From Pholiota molesta (lineage: Eukaryota; Basidiomycota; Agaricomycetes; Agaricales; Strophariaceae), in the NCBI GenBank assembly GCA_014925825.1, contig JACGCK010000014.1:310001-374000 (forward strand): a stretch of DNA of 64,000 nt. The letters are read 5' to 3'. Position numbers and translations under genes: made by a program. The notes beneath the pieces were generated by a model, which worked only from the letters and a program-made list of their open reading frames with translations, was not told where the DNA came from and ran no database searches. Within the stretch, counting starts at the first letter, position 1. Every line of letters starts with the position of its first letter. This document shows positions 11,752-21,451 of the stretch, piece after piece.

Positions 11752-12100
11752 ACTGCCATAGATCGAAAAGATTTTCCCGGTGGTGAGCGTCGCAGAATAG
11801 CCAGGGATGAACTTTGATCAACAACCCGAGATCACAGCAAGACCTTCCAGAACTGAGCATTCCATAGAAGGGTGGGCCGGAATACGACACAAGAGATCTG
11901 AGAGTGCCTTCGGCGCGGTGATATCACCCGCAGCCTCGATAGAAGCGCCGAGTTCCAAAGGATCTCGGCGCCATCCCAGATATGAGCTAAGTTCCGAGCC
12001 CACCCTTGGATAGTATACCCCAACCGTTCCGGTAGGAGGCCATCATACGGGGACATTCAGTACCCATAGGACTGTCTCAGGTGCAGAAGGCGCGTCAGCG
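11752..12100 (+). pseudogene. Paralogous family copy C (fragment)
   Basis: The fragment aligns with the conserved internal exon of the family: SIEGWAGIRHKRSESAFGAV and ASIEAPSS correspond to the GWN...SE.x.GAG...VES pattern of copies A, F, G and H. The H2 equivalent (11945-11971) has arms GCGCCGAGTTCC and GGATCTCGGCGC with one T-T mismatch. The splice donor is replaced by ATATGAGCTAAGT. Upstream and downstream exons are not recognisable. The segment starts with CACTGCCATAGATCGAAAAG, which is repeated at 54070. Confidence 0.5.
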
Positions 12101-13400
12101 TTGGTCGACGTTGGTCAGTGGCCCGGATCCAGCCTCGAGACAAGCGCAAACTTCTTGCGGACCCATCTGTGTGGATCGTTGCGCAGCTACGAATACATCA
12201 GCACCCCGCTAACATAGACTAGGAGCTACTCACCAGGGATGAACTCTGTCTCTACTTCTAGACAGAGATAACATGTAAAGCTGACAGAGAAGGGTACTGA
12301 CGCACACTAGAGCTTTTTGGCGGGCGTTGGACAAGTTCGGTACACGGAGGGTTGATTGATCATTAATGGACATTCGACCGACTATTCTTTGAATGAAAAC
12401 TGCGGCTTCCAACCCCTCTGGCGTTACCCAGCGAATGCTTGCGCATAACAAAATGCTAACAGGCTGGCATCGATGATCGATGATAGTATGGGACTAACGA
12501 GAATTACAAACTCCGATTGTCAGTTCGAACACCGCTCCCTTGCCTTCCATCGTCGTGTCCCACGTCCGTGGCGACCCACTATGTCGACGTAAATGCTGGC
12601 GCTCCCGTCCCGCCCACTCTTACTCCAACGAAACGGATATAAGGCGTAGCCTCAACGCCAGCCTACATCCCGGAATAAAACGCATGGAATAAGGCAAGAT
12701 ATTCTTACACAGGCGACTCGAGCTCACGCCTGGGCTCGTCGCCTGTTTTATACCCGGTATTGGTTTACTGACTCAACACCCTTCTACCCTCTCGAAACAG
12801 GCCCGCCTCCCTCGAGCTCGACGACCGCACTCGATGGCCCCTGCTGCGGACGCAATCGATGAGCAGCGCCGGCCCGCCTCCCAAGCTTCACATCTGGAAT
12901 TGCGCTGGAGGTGCGTAGGTTCTTCACGTACAACTGCCATTGCCACGACCATCGTTGCACGACCCTTTCCTTCCGTCCCTGGGTATGGAGCCTCTTCATG
13001 CAGCATGCTCGCCCGCCGCGTCTCTGCCTCATCTGCGCGACGACGTATGTGCCTTGCTTGCGAGTCGGTCCTCTGCGTTGTCGCTGATTCCAGGTTGGAC
13101 CCGAAGATCGCGATGTGCCATCATGCTTGCGAGTGGGTTTCACCCCTCGCGGTTCTGCTTGAGAAGTTGAGCTGTGCGTCCAGTCGCGGGCGCCTTTGTA
13201 CTGTCCAAATTTCGCTTCCTGGGCTGGTTGCCATTGTTGATACCCAGTTTTGTGGGTTCGTTCTGTGCAGTCCCTGTGCGAGGGTTTAGCTGCACCGCGT
13301 TTAGAGTCATTGGTTGGGCGGGGACATATGAGGACAAGATAGGGCGCGTAATGTAAATCCCAATGGGAATTGTCACCTACGTGGCCGGCCGAGGCATCTT
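12100..13400. other. Duplicated noncoding part of the 3-kb block
   Basis: Much of this region matches 54.4-55.9 kb, for example CGACTCGAGCTCACGCCTGG near 12715 against the 55420 region, and ACGACGTATGTGCCTTGCTT near 13040 against 55750. Open frames here differ from those at the matching place in the other copy, so I see no coding conservation. The roughly 12640-12760 stretch has core-promoter-like features but no partner gene. Confidence 0.45.
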
Positions 13401-13410
13401 CCCAATGCCA

Positions 13411-14250
13411 TCACAGTCGGCGCAGGGCCGGAAGAGAGCCGTGTGTAGGAGGGTTCGTGGTCAGCGGGGCTTCGTTTCGTCTCAACGCGGTGTCCGGGTT
13501 GGTGTGGGCGAAAGCGGTGGATGCGCGATGGATGGGATGTGCGCGGTGGACGTTTCGGTGCCGGATGTCTGCGTCGCATGCGTTGGTGTATCTCTTGAGC
13601 AGGCCTGCGTCTGAGGGCGCAAGCCGATGCGCTTGGGTCTGGAGTCTTTTCGTGCTGGGACGCTCGCTCACCACCTCCGAGATTTATGTGCTAGGCCTTG
13701 TTTCGTGTCTCGCGTCCTCTCGGAAGCTCGATCTCGAACTTCATGCAGTCACCAGCCTCATCTTTTTTTGTGCCACAGAACTTGACATCCAGCAAAGGCT
13801 CGCCGTGTGTGTTTGGGAAACGAGGCCATTGGGCCCGGAAGTTGCTAGCAGCACCGCCAGTCGACTGTCTAAAGGGTGGCATGAGGTTCTACTTACATCG
13901 GAGAGTGTGTCGAGGCCTTTTGCGCCTCGATGTTTCCGCCTACGTGGCTGGTGCGTGGCCAGCCCAGGGGGAGCTCTCGGATCCTTGTGGATAATTTTCA
14001 TCCCACCCTGAGGTGGAACTATTGGTGTCTGCTTTTGCAGCCCTTCCCATTCATCGATACAATCAATAAGTTGATGTTCCTTGGAGCAGACCGTATCGCA
14101 ACCCACCTTCGCAGCTCGAAGATCCTGGACTGCGCGATGCAGCTTCCATTTGGTTTTTCTGGAGATAAAAGTGTAGGTTCCTGGCATACGTTGTGCGTGG
14201 TGCGCAAGGCGCGGATTTTTGCTCCGTCGGGCGTGGCAGCTCATGCATAG
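13411..14250 (-). pseudogene. Paralogous family copy B (degenerate)
   Basis: Minus-strand frames contain RLAHHAQ, the counterpart of RVAHQAQ in copy A, then the internal exon and a downstream segment NFRAQWPRFPNTHGEPLLD. The internal exon has a one-base loss relative to copy A around 13975 (GAGAGCTCCCCCTGGGCT), which breaks the conserved frame. The H2 equivalent (13909-13931) has an outer A-C and an inner G-G mismatch. The donor GTAAGT and intronic CCACCCTT survive. The 3' part matches copy E, not A or F, so B and E form a separate subgroup. Confidence 0.5.
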
Positions 14251-14499
14251 AGTATAGGAAGTATGGCCTCTGTCATCTGTCGTTGGGCGGGGTCGAAGAA
14301 TCTTGAACCGGTGGCGTTCTCTATGTAGTTAAATTGCCCTCTGGCTCGTTTTAACGTGTATTTTTCCGTCAATACTCTAGCAATCTGATTATCTTTCTGG
14401 CCTGTGCCTGCCATGAATGCTCGACCTTTCTACGACCGTGAGTTGCCTCTATTCTCAAGACTCGTTTCATTGTTCATTGATTGATTGCTTAACAGACAG

Positions 14500-14700
14500 T
14501 GCGATCTGCGATCTCGAAAACTTTCGACTTTAACGGTTTCTTTCGGATAAGGGTCGTTGTTGACCTTCGGCGCTCTCCAACGGCGAGATGTGAACAAGAG
14601 CCTCTATGGCGTCGGATGTCCTCTTGTAAGTACTCTCATAGTTACTTCAAGAAATTACAGCCGCTAGATCTTTCAGAATTCAAACTGTATCAGGTTATGC
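14500..14700 (-). promoter_or_regulatory. Conserved upstream block of family genes (copy B)
   Basis: This is the counterpart of the 10690-10870 block: TTTCGGATAAGGGTCGTTG, then ACGGCGAGATGTGAACAAGA and CCGCTAGATCTTTCAGAATT. The latter parts are almost identical at 56985-57100 upstream of copy E. Confidence 0.4.
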
Positions 14701-14748
14701 TATTCTGCGACGCTGACCATCGGGCAATTCATTTTGATCTACGGATGG

Positions 14749-14870
14749 GTTGAAGGAATTATGGACTCTGGCATCACACCTTGCTTCATAATCTGGCGGG
14801 AAGTTGTCGTCTTGCGCGGACGCAACGGGACTGTGACTTCACTTCATCGCGCATTCAGCGTCATCAGAGT
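14749..14870 (+). repeat. Inverted repeat flanking the 3-kb family block, right copy
   Basis: This is the plus-strand counterpart of 11632-11749, beginning GTTGAAGGAATTATGG and containing CTTCATAATCTGGCGGGAAG and GGACGCAACGG. Its inner edge mirrors CCTTCAAC at 11742-11749. Confidence 0.5.
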
Positions 14871-15934
14871 TATTTCGCAGTCCGCTTTCGATTTTGCAAT
14901 CGCTGCGGTATTCTAGTTCCTGGAGAATCTCTTGAACGCGATGTCGCATAGCTTTAGCATCCTCGGGATTGCGCCAGATAGCCTGGAGCTGTGGACCAGC
15001 AAGGTAAGTATGGATTGATCGACGGACATCTTTGTACGTTTCCTCAGAGGCGCTTATTGTGTTCAAACAAATGTTGATGTCAGTGCGGAGATGGGGTTTT
15101 TCTGTGAGATCAACTAGCTCTGCAATAGGATTTTGTAGCTGATGCTTGTCATCATGCCATCGTCGCTTCCTGCAGTGCTGCAACAAATGCTTGGGCAGTT
15201 CTCAACTCGTTGGGTATAGCTTTCGACTGTTATGCCGTTGTATTCAGTCAAATTTAAATGGGGCTGCATATCATCCACAGCTTGAGGTTCTTCATTCGGA
15301 ACATCGGGCACAATTGGAGTCATTTCTCGTGAATGACCTGGAGGAATGTGTTGATTGATTTGATTGGCATGCTCAGGGATTGGAGGATGAGACTCAGATT
15401 TTATAATGTGTTTTATTGACAGCTTTGAGATGTACATATACAGTAGATATATGAACTTGAGCGTAGATATCTGAATCATCAGAATAATACTCCTCACCTC
15501 GACGCGGAGAGCCCGTCTCACCAGCATCACTAACAGCTGTATTTTCTACACCTTCTCCATCCCTGCTTATACCTCCATCGGTGCCGGGATCAAAATCCAT
15601 ACAGCGCAGGCGTTGTTCAGCAGGTTCAGATGAGGGGCTGTGAGTACGCAAGATGGGATCTACGCGCACGGCGATGGGGAATAGAAGGTGCGGAACTTGG
15701 GTGGGGAGGCTGTGACAAAGCGGCAGCTGGGTGCCAAGTATGCTGGGCAAGAAATTCAGCCATTGGTTGAATGGCAGGTGGCTGTTTTGGTGCACGGAAC
15801 GGTGCATGGTCGTGGCCACTGGTAAGTGCTTTTGCTAACGCGCTTGGGCTCTGTGCGGCCCCAGCCGTATAATAGAGTAGCGGGTGATTACAGTCACAGA
15901 GGTTTTTCTGAGGAAACTTAAACTTTGGAGGCAT
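14870..15934 (-). pseudogene. N-terminal fragment of a CACTA/Tnp2-like transposase
   Basis: The fragment starts at 15934 (MPPKFKFPQKNLCDC) and runs leftward through an acidic, disordered region. A segment readable as IPNELRTAQAFVAALQEAT and, in another frame, NPIAELVDLTEK...ISASEETYKDVRRSIHTYL follows. This order (LRTAQ.F..AL..A.L, NP..E..DL....L, .ISLASE.TY...R..I) is what I know from agaricomycete Tnp2-type transposases ahead of their catalytic region. The two halves are separated by a frameshift at about 15160, and no catalytic domain follows, so this is a dead fragment. The assignment rests on remembered family pattern, not a search. Confidence 0.45.
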
Positions 15935-17050
15935 GGGTTGAGGGAAGATGGGGAGGTGGCTCGATGGTTGAGCGGAAGTTCGAGACGCGAAAGTAGTCTC
16001 TCAAAACAGACCAAATAATAGATGACAGTCGATCTATAACGCGAATACGATCTCGATATTGATTGATTACATATCACCACCGGTGCGGCGGTGCATGGCG
16101 GTGCCAACCAACCACTGACATGTCTATTCAGATCTAAAAAAAAAAAAGGGGCAGTAGATAGATGACATAATGTTGACTATTTATAGTAAGCGCATAACAC
16201 AGACACGGCGGACATTCAACTGTCAAGTCGGGCCGCGGCTTGCGCTGTTATGTTATGCAGATATTTCCGGTGACTATGCATTTGCCAGGTCACAAGAATA
16301 GCTGTCACGCAATTTTGTTTCTGCTCGACGCTCGTCTTCCGTTCATATCAGGACGCCCTGTGTAGAAATTGGCGCCCTACACCCTTCTGTTTCTTAGGAC
16401 AATTATTCAATGCATATTTGGCCCCAATTTTTGCACGTCCTACACGGGGCTCATGGCTATATATTCTACACCTAGTCCCAACTTAACTCGGAATTCCCAT
16501 TCCTTGAATGATCAGATGAATATTCAGTAGAGTCCGCATCCTCCTGTTAAGATTGTGAATGCTCAGTAATTTTGTAACCATGCTAGACTCAACACACGAT
16601 GATATTCATGGGTTCTTGTATTGACTAAGTAAGGGTCACTATCTTTCTTTACTTCTATGAATTTATAAATATTAGTCAATTTCTATATGTACAGCATTGA
16701 ACATAGGTAATAAACAAGTCATTATATATACAGCATCCAAGATACAATGATTCGACACAAAAATCCGCCTCAGATGCAACGAAAGCTGCAAGGTATGACA
16801 TATATACCTTTTGATGCATAAAAAGCTGGGGACCCAAGCCTAATTCCTGAACGAAGGTGACTGAATGAGAAGTTACAGTTTCTAAATTCTATAGATGTAT
16901 GAAAGCGATGCCGCTCACCCAGAAGCTGGACTTGAAGACACAAAACTGCCTGAATGATAGTAAGATATTCATCTGTCCAGGAGGAAAACGTGACATCTGC
17001 CAAGTGTGACCGGCAACATGACATTATATAACTCATAGGTTGACACTGTA
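15935..17050. other. AT-rich spacer between transposon remnants
   Basis: No gene is supported. It has an A12 tract at about 16137 and AT-rich sequence at 16620-16760. Short related pieces (GTGTAGAAATTGGCGCCC near 16360 and TACACGGGGC near 16440) may be old transposon debris. Confidence 0.4.
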
Positions 17051-19215
17051 TCACATAACAGCGCAAGAAACGGCCCGAATTGACAGTTGAATGTCCGCCG
17101 TGAGATGATCACGAAAATCCGAAAATGGATTCCATGCAAGAAATGCCTGTAAGCGCTGAGTAGGATCAGCATCATCGGCTTGGATATAGTTGAAGACTTG
17201 AGCAGCATAGAGGAAATGGCCAGACGATCGCTTGACAAGTTCATCAATGGTATCTTCCGTCGGCCAGATTGGAGGAAATATATCGGGAGAAGGATGGGTG
17301 CGCCTGAGATCTCGGAAGCGTTCGACGAAGAAAGTGCGAATGTCACCATGCGCGGGATAATCGCTCAGAGAGATCGTATGCACGAGAGGCGCTATCCCAG
17401 CTGCCATCAAGGCAGAATGGATAGTGGGGTCCGGGCGGCTGGTGATGAATAATTTAAAAGGTATCTGACGCGGCACCCGTTCCATGGCCACACAAAACGC
17501 TTCTACGATCCGCTTCTGAGCTGCTTTATCTGGAACCTCGTCAAGGGCGTCGAGGATGAAAAGCATGGGAGGTGTCGAAGTCAACATTTCGTCCGATCTG
17601 ACGGAGAGAGGGCCGAGGATGAGTTCCTCAACCTGTGTGGCAATATCCATGTCGAAAACGAAGGGTTGCTTTGACGGCGTCCGTGATGTGGCTGGTGAAC
17701 ATAGGAATATTCCACGCCATCTGGTAGGCAAGCGTAGGTACCACCCGCAGCTCATCATTCCGACCAGATTCCTCGGTCGCATTCCCCGAGACGAAGAACG
17801 CCCCCAACAGGCGACCTTTTTGGAACATAGAGTGGCGATTAGTGATTGGCACGGGTTGGTCCAACCCGGCGGGTTGAGGCACAGGTTGGCCTGGGGTCGG
17901 GGTCGGGGTTGGGAATCTTCAACCCCGCTTCAACCCGTACCCCAACGGCGGGTTGCCGGGTATGCGGCAGCGGCCATCATATTTTGAACTCCGCTCAAAT
18001 TCGCGATCAACTGCAACTGCGGTTCACTTGCTTGCACCCTCGTGACATCCAACAGCCAGCAGTTCTCGACACCAACCATGACGGAGGAGGAGTAGGACAG
18101 AACGGGAGACCCAGGAGTGGGAGACCCCCAAGGTACGCCCCCTACACAAACCGCTCTCGCTCGCCGCTGACCATGACCCCTCCCCACAGCACTACAGCCA
18201 GCCCCTCCCGCCCCCGCTCGCTGCGAACCTGGTTCGACCAGTGTGCCACGTCACTCGCCCGCGACATCGTGCCGTGGCACCTGCGCACGACGACCACGGC
18301 CTCGCACCACCTGCGATGTCGTTCCGCGGCGCCTGCACACGACGACCACGGCCCCACACCGCCGCCACGTCACTTGCCTGCGACATCGTGCCGCGGCACC
18401 TGCACACGACGACCAAGGCCCCGCACCACCCATGCGAACCTGGTTCGACTGGCGTGCCACGTCACCCGCCCGCGACGTCGTGCCGCGGCACCTGCACACG
18501 ACAACCACGCCCCGCGCCACCCACGACGTCGTGCCGCGGCGCCGCACACAACGACCATGGCCCGCACCGCCGCCATGTCGTCCCGCCGCGCATGACACAA
18601 CAACCACGGCGCCGCATCGCCGCCACGTTGTCCCGCTGCGCACGACACCCCGACCGCGGCATGCCTCTCTCAGCCGTCTGCGCGCACAATGAGGCTGCAG
18701 TTGCAGCCTTTGCGGCGCGTAAACGCTTGACCCTGGCATTCCTACCCATGACCCCAGCCCAAACCCCGGGGTAAATGCCAACCCGTGACCCCAACCCGCA
18801 AAAACCCCAACCCGCGTTCACGGGTACGGGTTTCCTGGGGTTGGGGTACGGGTTGGCTCTGAGTGACCCCAGGGTTACCCGTGCCATACACTAGTGGCGA
18901 TGGCCTCTGCGATCACGGACTTCCCAAGTCCAGCAGGGCCTTTCAGGTGCAGCACCAGTCGGGGGTCTTCGACGGTGTCAAGCCAGTTCATTATATCGTC
19001 CACGAGCTGCACCCGAGTTTCGGGGTGGCGCCTTGAATAGTCGCGGCGTTCGTTCGAGTTGTACAACGCTCCCGAAGAGACATGTGTCATCAAGTGGTCC
19101 TTTCCTACATGGTGGTTAACGATGATCAATGACAGGTCTTTTCTGCGGACTCTTACCTTCTTGAACCATCGAGTCGAGTTCACTAGCAGGATCAGGATGT
19201 TGAAAAGCGGCAATA
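17051..19215 (-). pseudogene. NACHT-domain NTPase (NLR-like) pseudogene
   Basis: On the minus strand an exon reads AAFQHPDPASELDSMVQE (about 19215-19160), then after an intron GALYNSNERR, DDIMNWLDT and the Walker A loop LKGPAGLGKSVIAEAIA. After the inserted element come LLGAFFVSGN, VPTLAYQMAW, the Walker B segment LFILDALDEVPD and FKLFITSRPDPTIHSAL, which match the fungal NACHT/STAND layout. Fungal NACHT proteins act in heterokaryon incompatibility and innate-like recognition. This copy is dead: a 1.05-kb transposon sits just after Walker A, the frame breaks at an A5 run (about 17850) and at about 17672, and the protein ends shortly after the NACHT core with no repeat domain. Confidence 0.8.
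17840..18893. mobile_element. Nonautonomous hAT-type element with 8-bp target duplication
   Basis: The termini are TAGTGATTGGCACGGGT and, reverse-complemented from the right end, TAGTGTATGGCACGGGT. They are flanked by identical 8-bp sequences GTGGCGAT at 17832-17839 and 18894-18901. TIR and TSD lengths fit hAT, and the first seven bases match the TIR of the full hAT at 39996. The subterminal regions are rich in GGGTTGGGG-like motifs, and the interior is a degenerate GC-rich array of GTGCCGCGGCACCTGCACAC-like units. It encodes no transposase; open frames inside are by-products of the repeats. Confidence 0.9.
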
Positions 19216-20300
19216 AGCTACGATGGAGTCTGAGTAGGATGATCGAGTCGTGTTGGGGTTGTTTGGGGCGTAGGTGTTGGTTGCGGGAGTAGGATGAGCT
19301 GGCAACGGTGGCCCAGGTGCACACCGTACACATGCGGCTGACATGCTGTGCTCAAGCAGCGGCATTTGTCGGCCATGAGGCGACCATTAGTCAAACTGAC
19401 GTCAACCCAAGTACAGCGTGTATGCGTATCTGGAATCATTCTTGCGTTACTGCAGCCCAGCTTTGAAATCCAGGAAAGTTCGCTATCATGATGTGTAGTT
19501 GAAGGTCATTATCAGCGTTCATCTCGGTGAGCCCATGCAGCAGTGAGCTGGAGGACATCAATGCTCAGCGCTCAGCCTTCGGACTTGCGGGTGGATTCAA
19601 GGTCGAGACTCGAGGGTAGAGCGCCTCTTGAGCACCTCTAACTCCAGAGTCAAGGCAATGCACAAGCACCGTGACGCATGTCTCTGGCAGCGCTGTAATT
19701 TACTTCTCCGCTTCGGGTCCCAGAGGAATCTGATTGATAATATCGAACAAAATGAGATTAGGTAGAATTCATACCATCTATTCTCTGCCTATCTGCCGTT
19801 TGTATGAGTGGCACAATAAAAGTCTGCAGTGCCTTCAAAAATGTTGGATCGCCAACGCTTGGTCCAGGAGATGCAATGTTCTGGTACCGACTAACCTGCT
19901 TGCCGCTCGTCGGCGCTGTTGAGCCTTTGGCTGGCTCACAGAAGTACGCATTTATGTATTATCGGAGGGATCAGCCTCATTCGTTCGGTTTGGCAGAATT
20001 TGCCTTACCCCGACAATTCTTGAGGTGTGCTCACGAAAGGTGACCATTGCGTCAGGAAATCGCTAGCAGTGATGATCAGCTGCCAAAAAGGCTCTTGGAC
20101 CGGAACCATCACGTTCCGGTAGGATAGGTCACCACCCGACCTGTCCGACGACTCTGGCTCGCACTGGAGTCGTTCTGCCCACACCAGGGCACCCCGCACG
20201 GGGCATCCAAGTAAAACCGACCACTACATCGGTGCCTCGTTGGCGCACAGCCAACCGCGACCCTCAACGAAGGGTCGAACTCCTACAACTTAGGACACAT
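19216..20300. other. Spacer upstream of the NACHT pseudogene and LINE
   Basis: No gene is supported. A plus-strand frame (19804-20043) and a minus-strand frame (20199-20005) are protein-like for about 65-80 codons but lack recognisable motifs or joined exons. The LINE 5' end probably lies near 20.1-20.4 kb, but I cannot place it. Confidence 0.3.
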
Positions 20301-20810
20301 ACGTACCGCTTGTACCTCAAACACTGAATGTACATTTCACCATGTTGTACAGTACCTAAGCCATCCACATACACCCCACCATCGTAGGCTTGAACGAACT
20401 GCGCGACGCCGTCGTCGACGCCCCCTGCGCGGCCACCCCAAGAAATCGTGGCCACCCCCAAATCGGGTAAACTCGGGAACAACGCGCACGGACCCGAAAC
20501 CGAGTCACACGAAGTCACGGCCGTAACAATCCGCCAGCAACACACACAACCGTTGCGCGATGCCCCCAGACAGATCGCAGAAACGTCCCCAGCCTGACCA
20601 GACCACTCCCCTCCACTCCAAAAAGCCTCGGCCCTCGCTCGACGGCACCTCCCATACCCCCCAACCCCTGCCCAACTGGTCGCGTCACCCGGCTCAGCAA
20701 CGCAAGTCCCTAGATCCGTTACACCCCAGTACGCGACTACTCCAAGGTCGCCCTCACCTGCCTGGCAAGTCGTCACCAGACGAAAACACCACGTACCTGC
20801 GCCACATACC

Positions 20811-21028
20811 ATGTCCGCCCCGCCGTCCCCTGCCCATGACACCGACGACGGTGTCGGCCAACAAGTCGCCCCCGCCGCAAGCACAGATAAAAGCCCCTCG
20901 TCCGACCCCTCCGCGATGGTAATCTACAGGGACGAAGGGGTGCCGGTAGAGAAACCGACAGGACAGGGTAGTAGCCCATCTGTCCAGGTACGCCCCTCCA
21001 CCACCTCTTTAACCACAAACCTAACGAT
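20811..21028 (+). pseudogene. LINE ORF1, 5' part
   Basis: The frame starts at ATG 20811 in an ACCATGTCC context and encodes a Ser/Pro/Thr-rich segment ending TTSLTTNLTI, where the gypsy element enters (TSD ACGAT at 21024-21028). Joined across the gypsy (one TSD copy) it continues SWLAPPQDEGNLTK and then runs out of frame with the main ORF1 body at an AAAA run near 47550. An alternative upstream frame (20560-20922) may also belong to ORF1, so the true start is uncertain. Confidence 0.4.
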
Positions 21029-21211
21029 TGGAAGCCCAACGTCGAATGGACGTTGGGAAACACTGAAGATAGCGGACTCACACGAAACTGAATAAGACCA
21101 GAGTGTATTCGTGTAAGACAGAAGCACAGTATAAGAGATAGACGTAAGACGTGAGGAGAAGTAGAGTCCAAGATGATCAGTATATATAGGAATCACGTGA
21201 CCGTGATTACA
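21029..21211 (-). repeat. Gypsy 3' LTR
   Basis: 183 bp, TG...CA ends on the minus strand, one base different from the other LTR (position 21203, G against A at 47494). It contains a short TATATATA stretch (about 21179-21188). Confidence 0.93.
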
Positions 21212-21226
21212 CCCTCCCCACCCCAC
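21212..21226 (-). promoter_or_regulatory. Gypsy polypurine tract
   Basis: On the coding strand, GTGGGGTGGGGAGGG abuts the 3' LTR, in the place expected for the plus-strand primer of an LTR retrotransposon. Confidence 0.7.
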
Positions 21227-21451
21227 AAACAAAAAATCACGGAACAGATGCGAAAAAAATTGAAACGGAAGCAGTGGAAAGAATAATAACCTACAATGCG
21301 CAGCGCGGGTGCGTCAAAACCCAGTGGGAAAAAGCTACCGGCTGGCCAAGATAGAAGAGGAAAATTAACTAAAAAATTCCTAACCAACGCATTTCTTGGC
21401 CAACCAGATGTCGAGAGCCTCGGTGTCTTTCAGTTCAGCAGTTGGCAGCCA

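Noticed and set aside
12784..13289. Frames of 119-151 codons on both strands in the left duplicated block
   Set aside because: The corresponding stretch in the right block (55.49-55.8 kb) is similar in sequence but not open in the same frames, so there is no coding conservation.
18143..18887. Several overlapping frames rich in Arg, His and Pro on both strands
   Set aside because: They sit inside the nonautonomous hAT and translate its GC-rich tandem repeats.
20264..20884. 206-codon minus-strand frame opposite LINE ORF1
   Set aside because: Antisense to the Pro/Ser-rich ORF1 start; Gly/Trp/Cys-rich composition is typical of a shadow.
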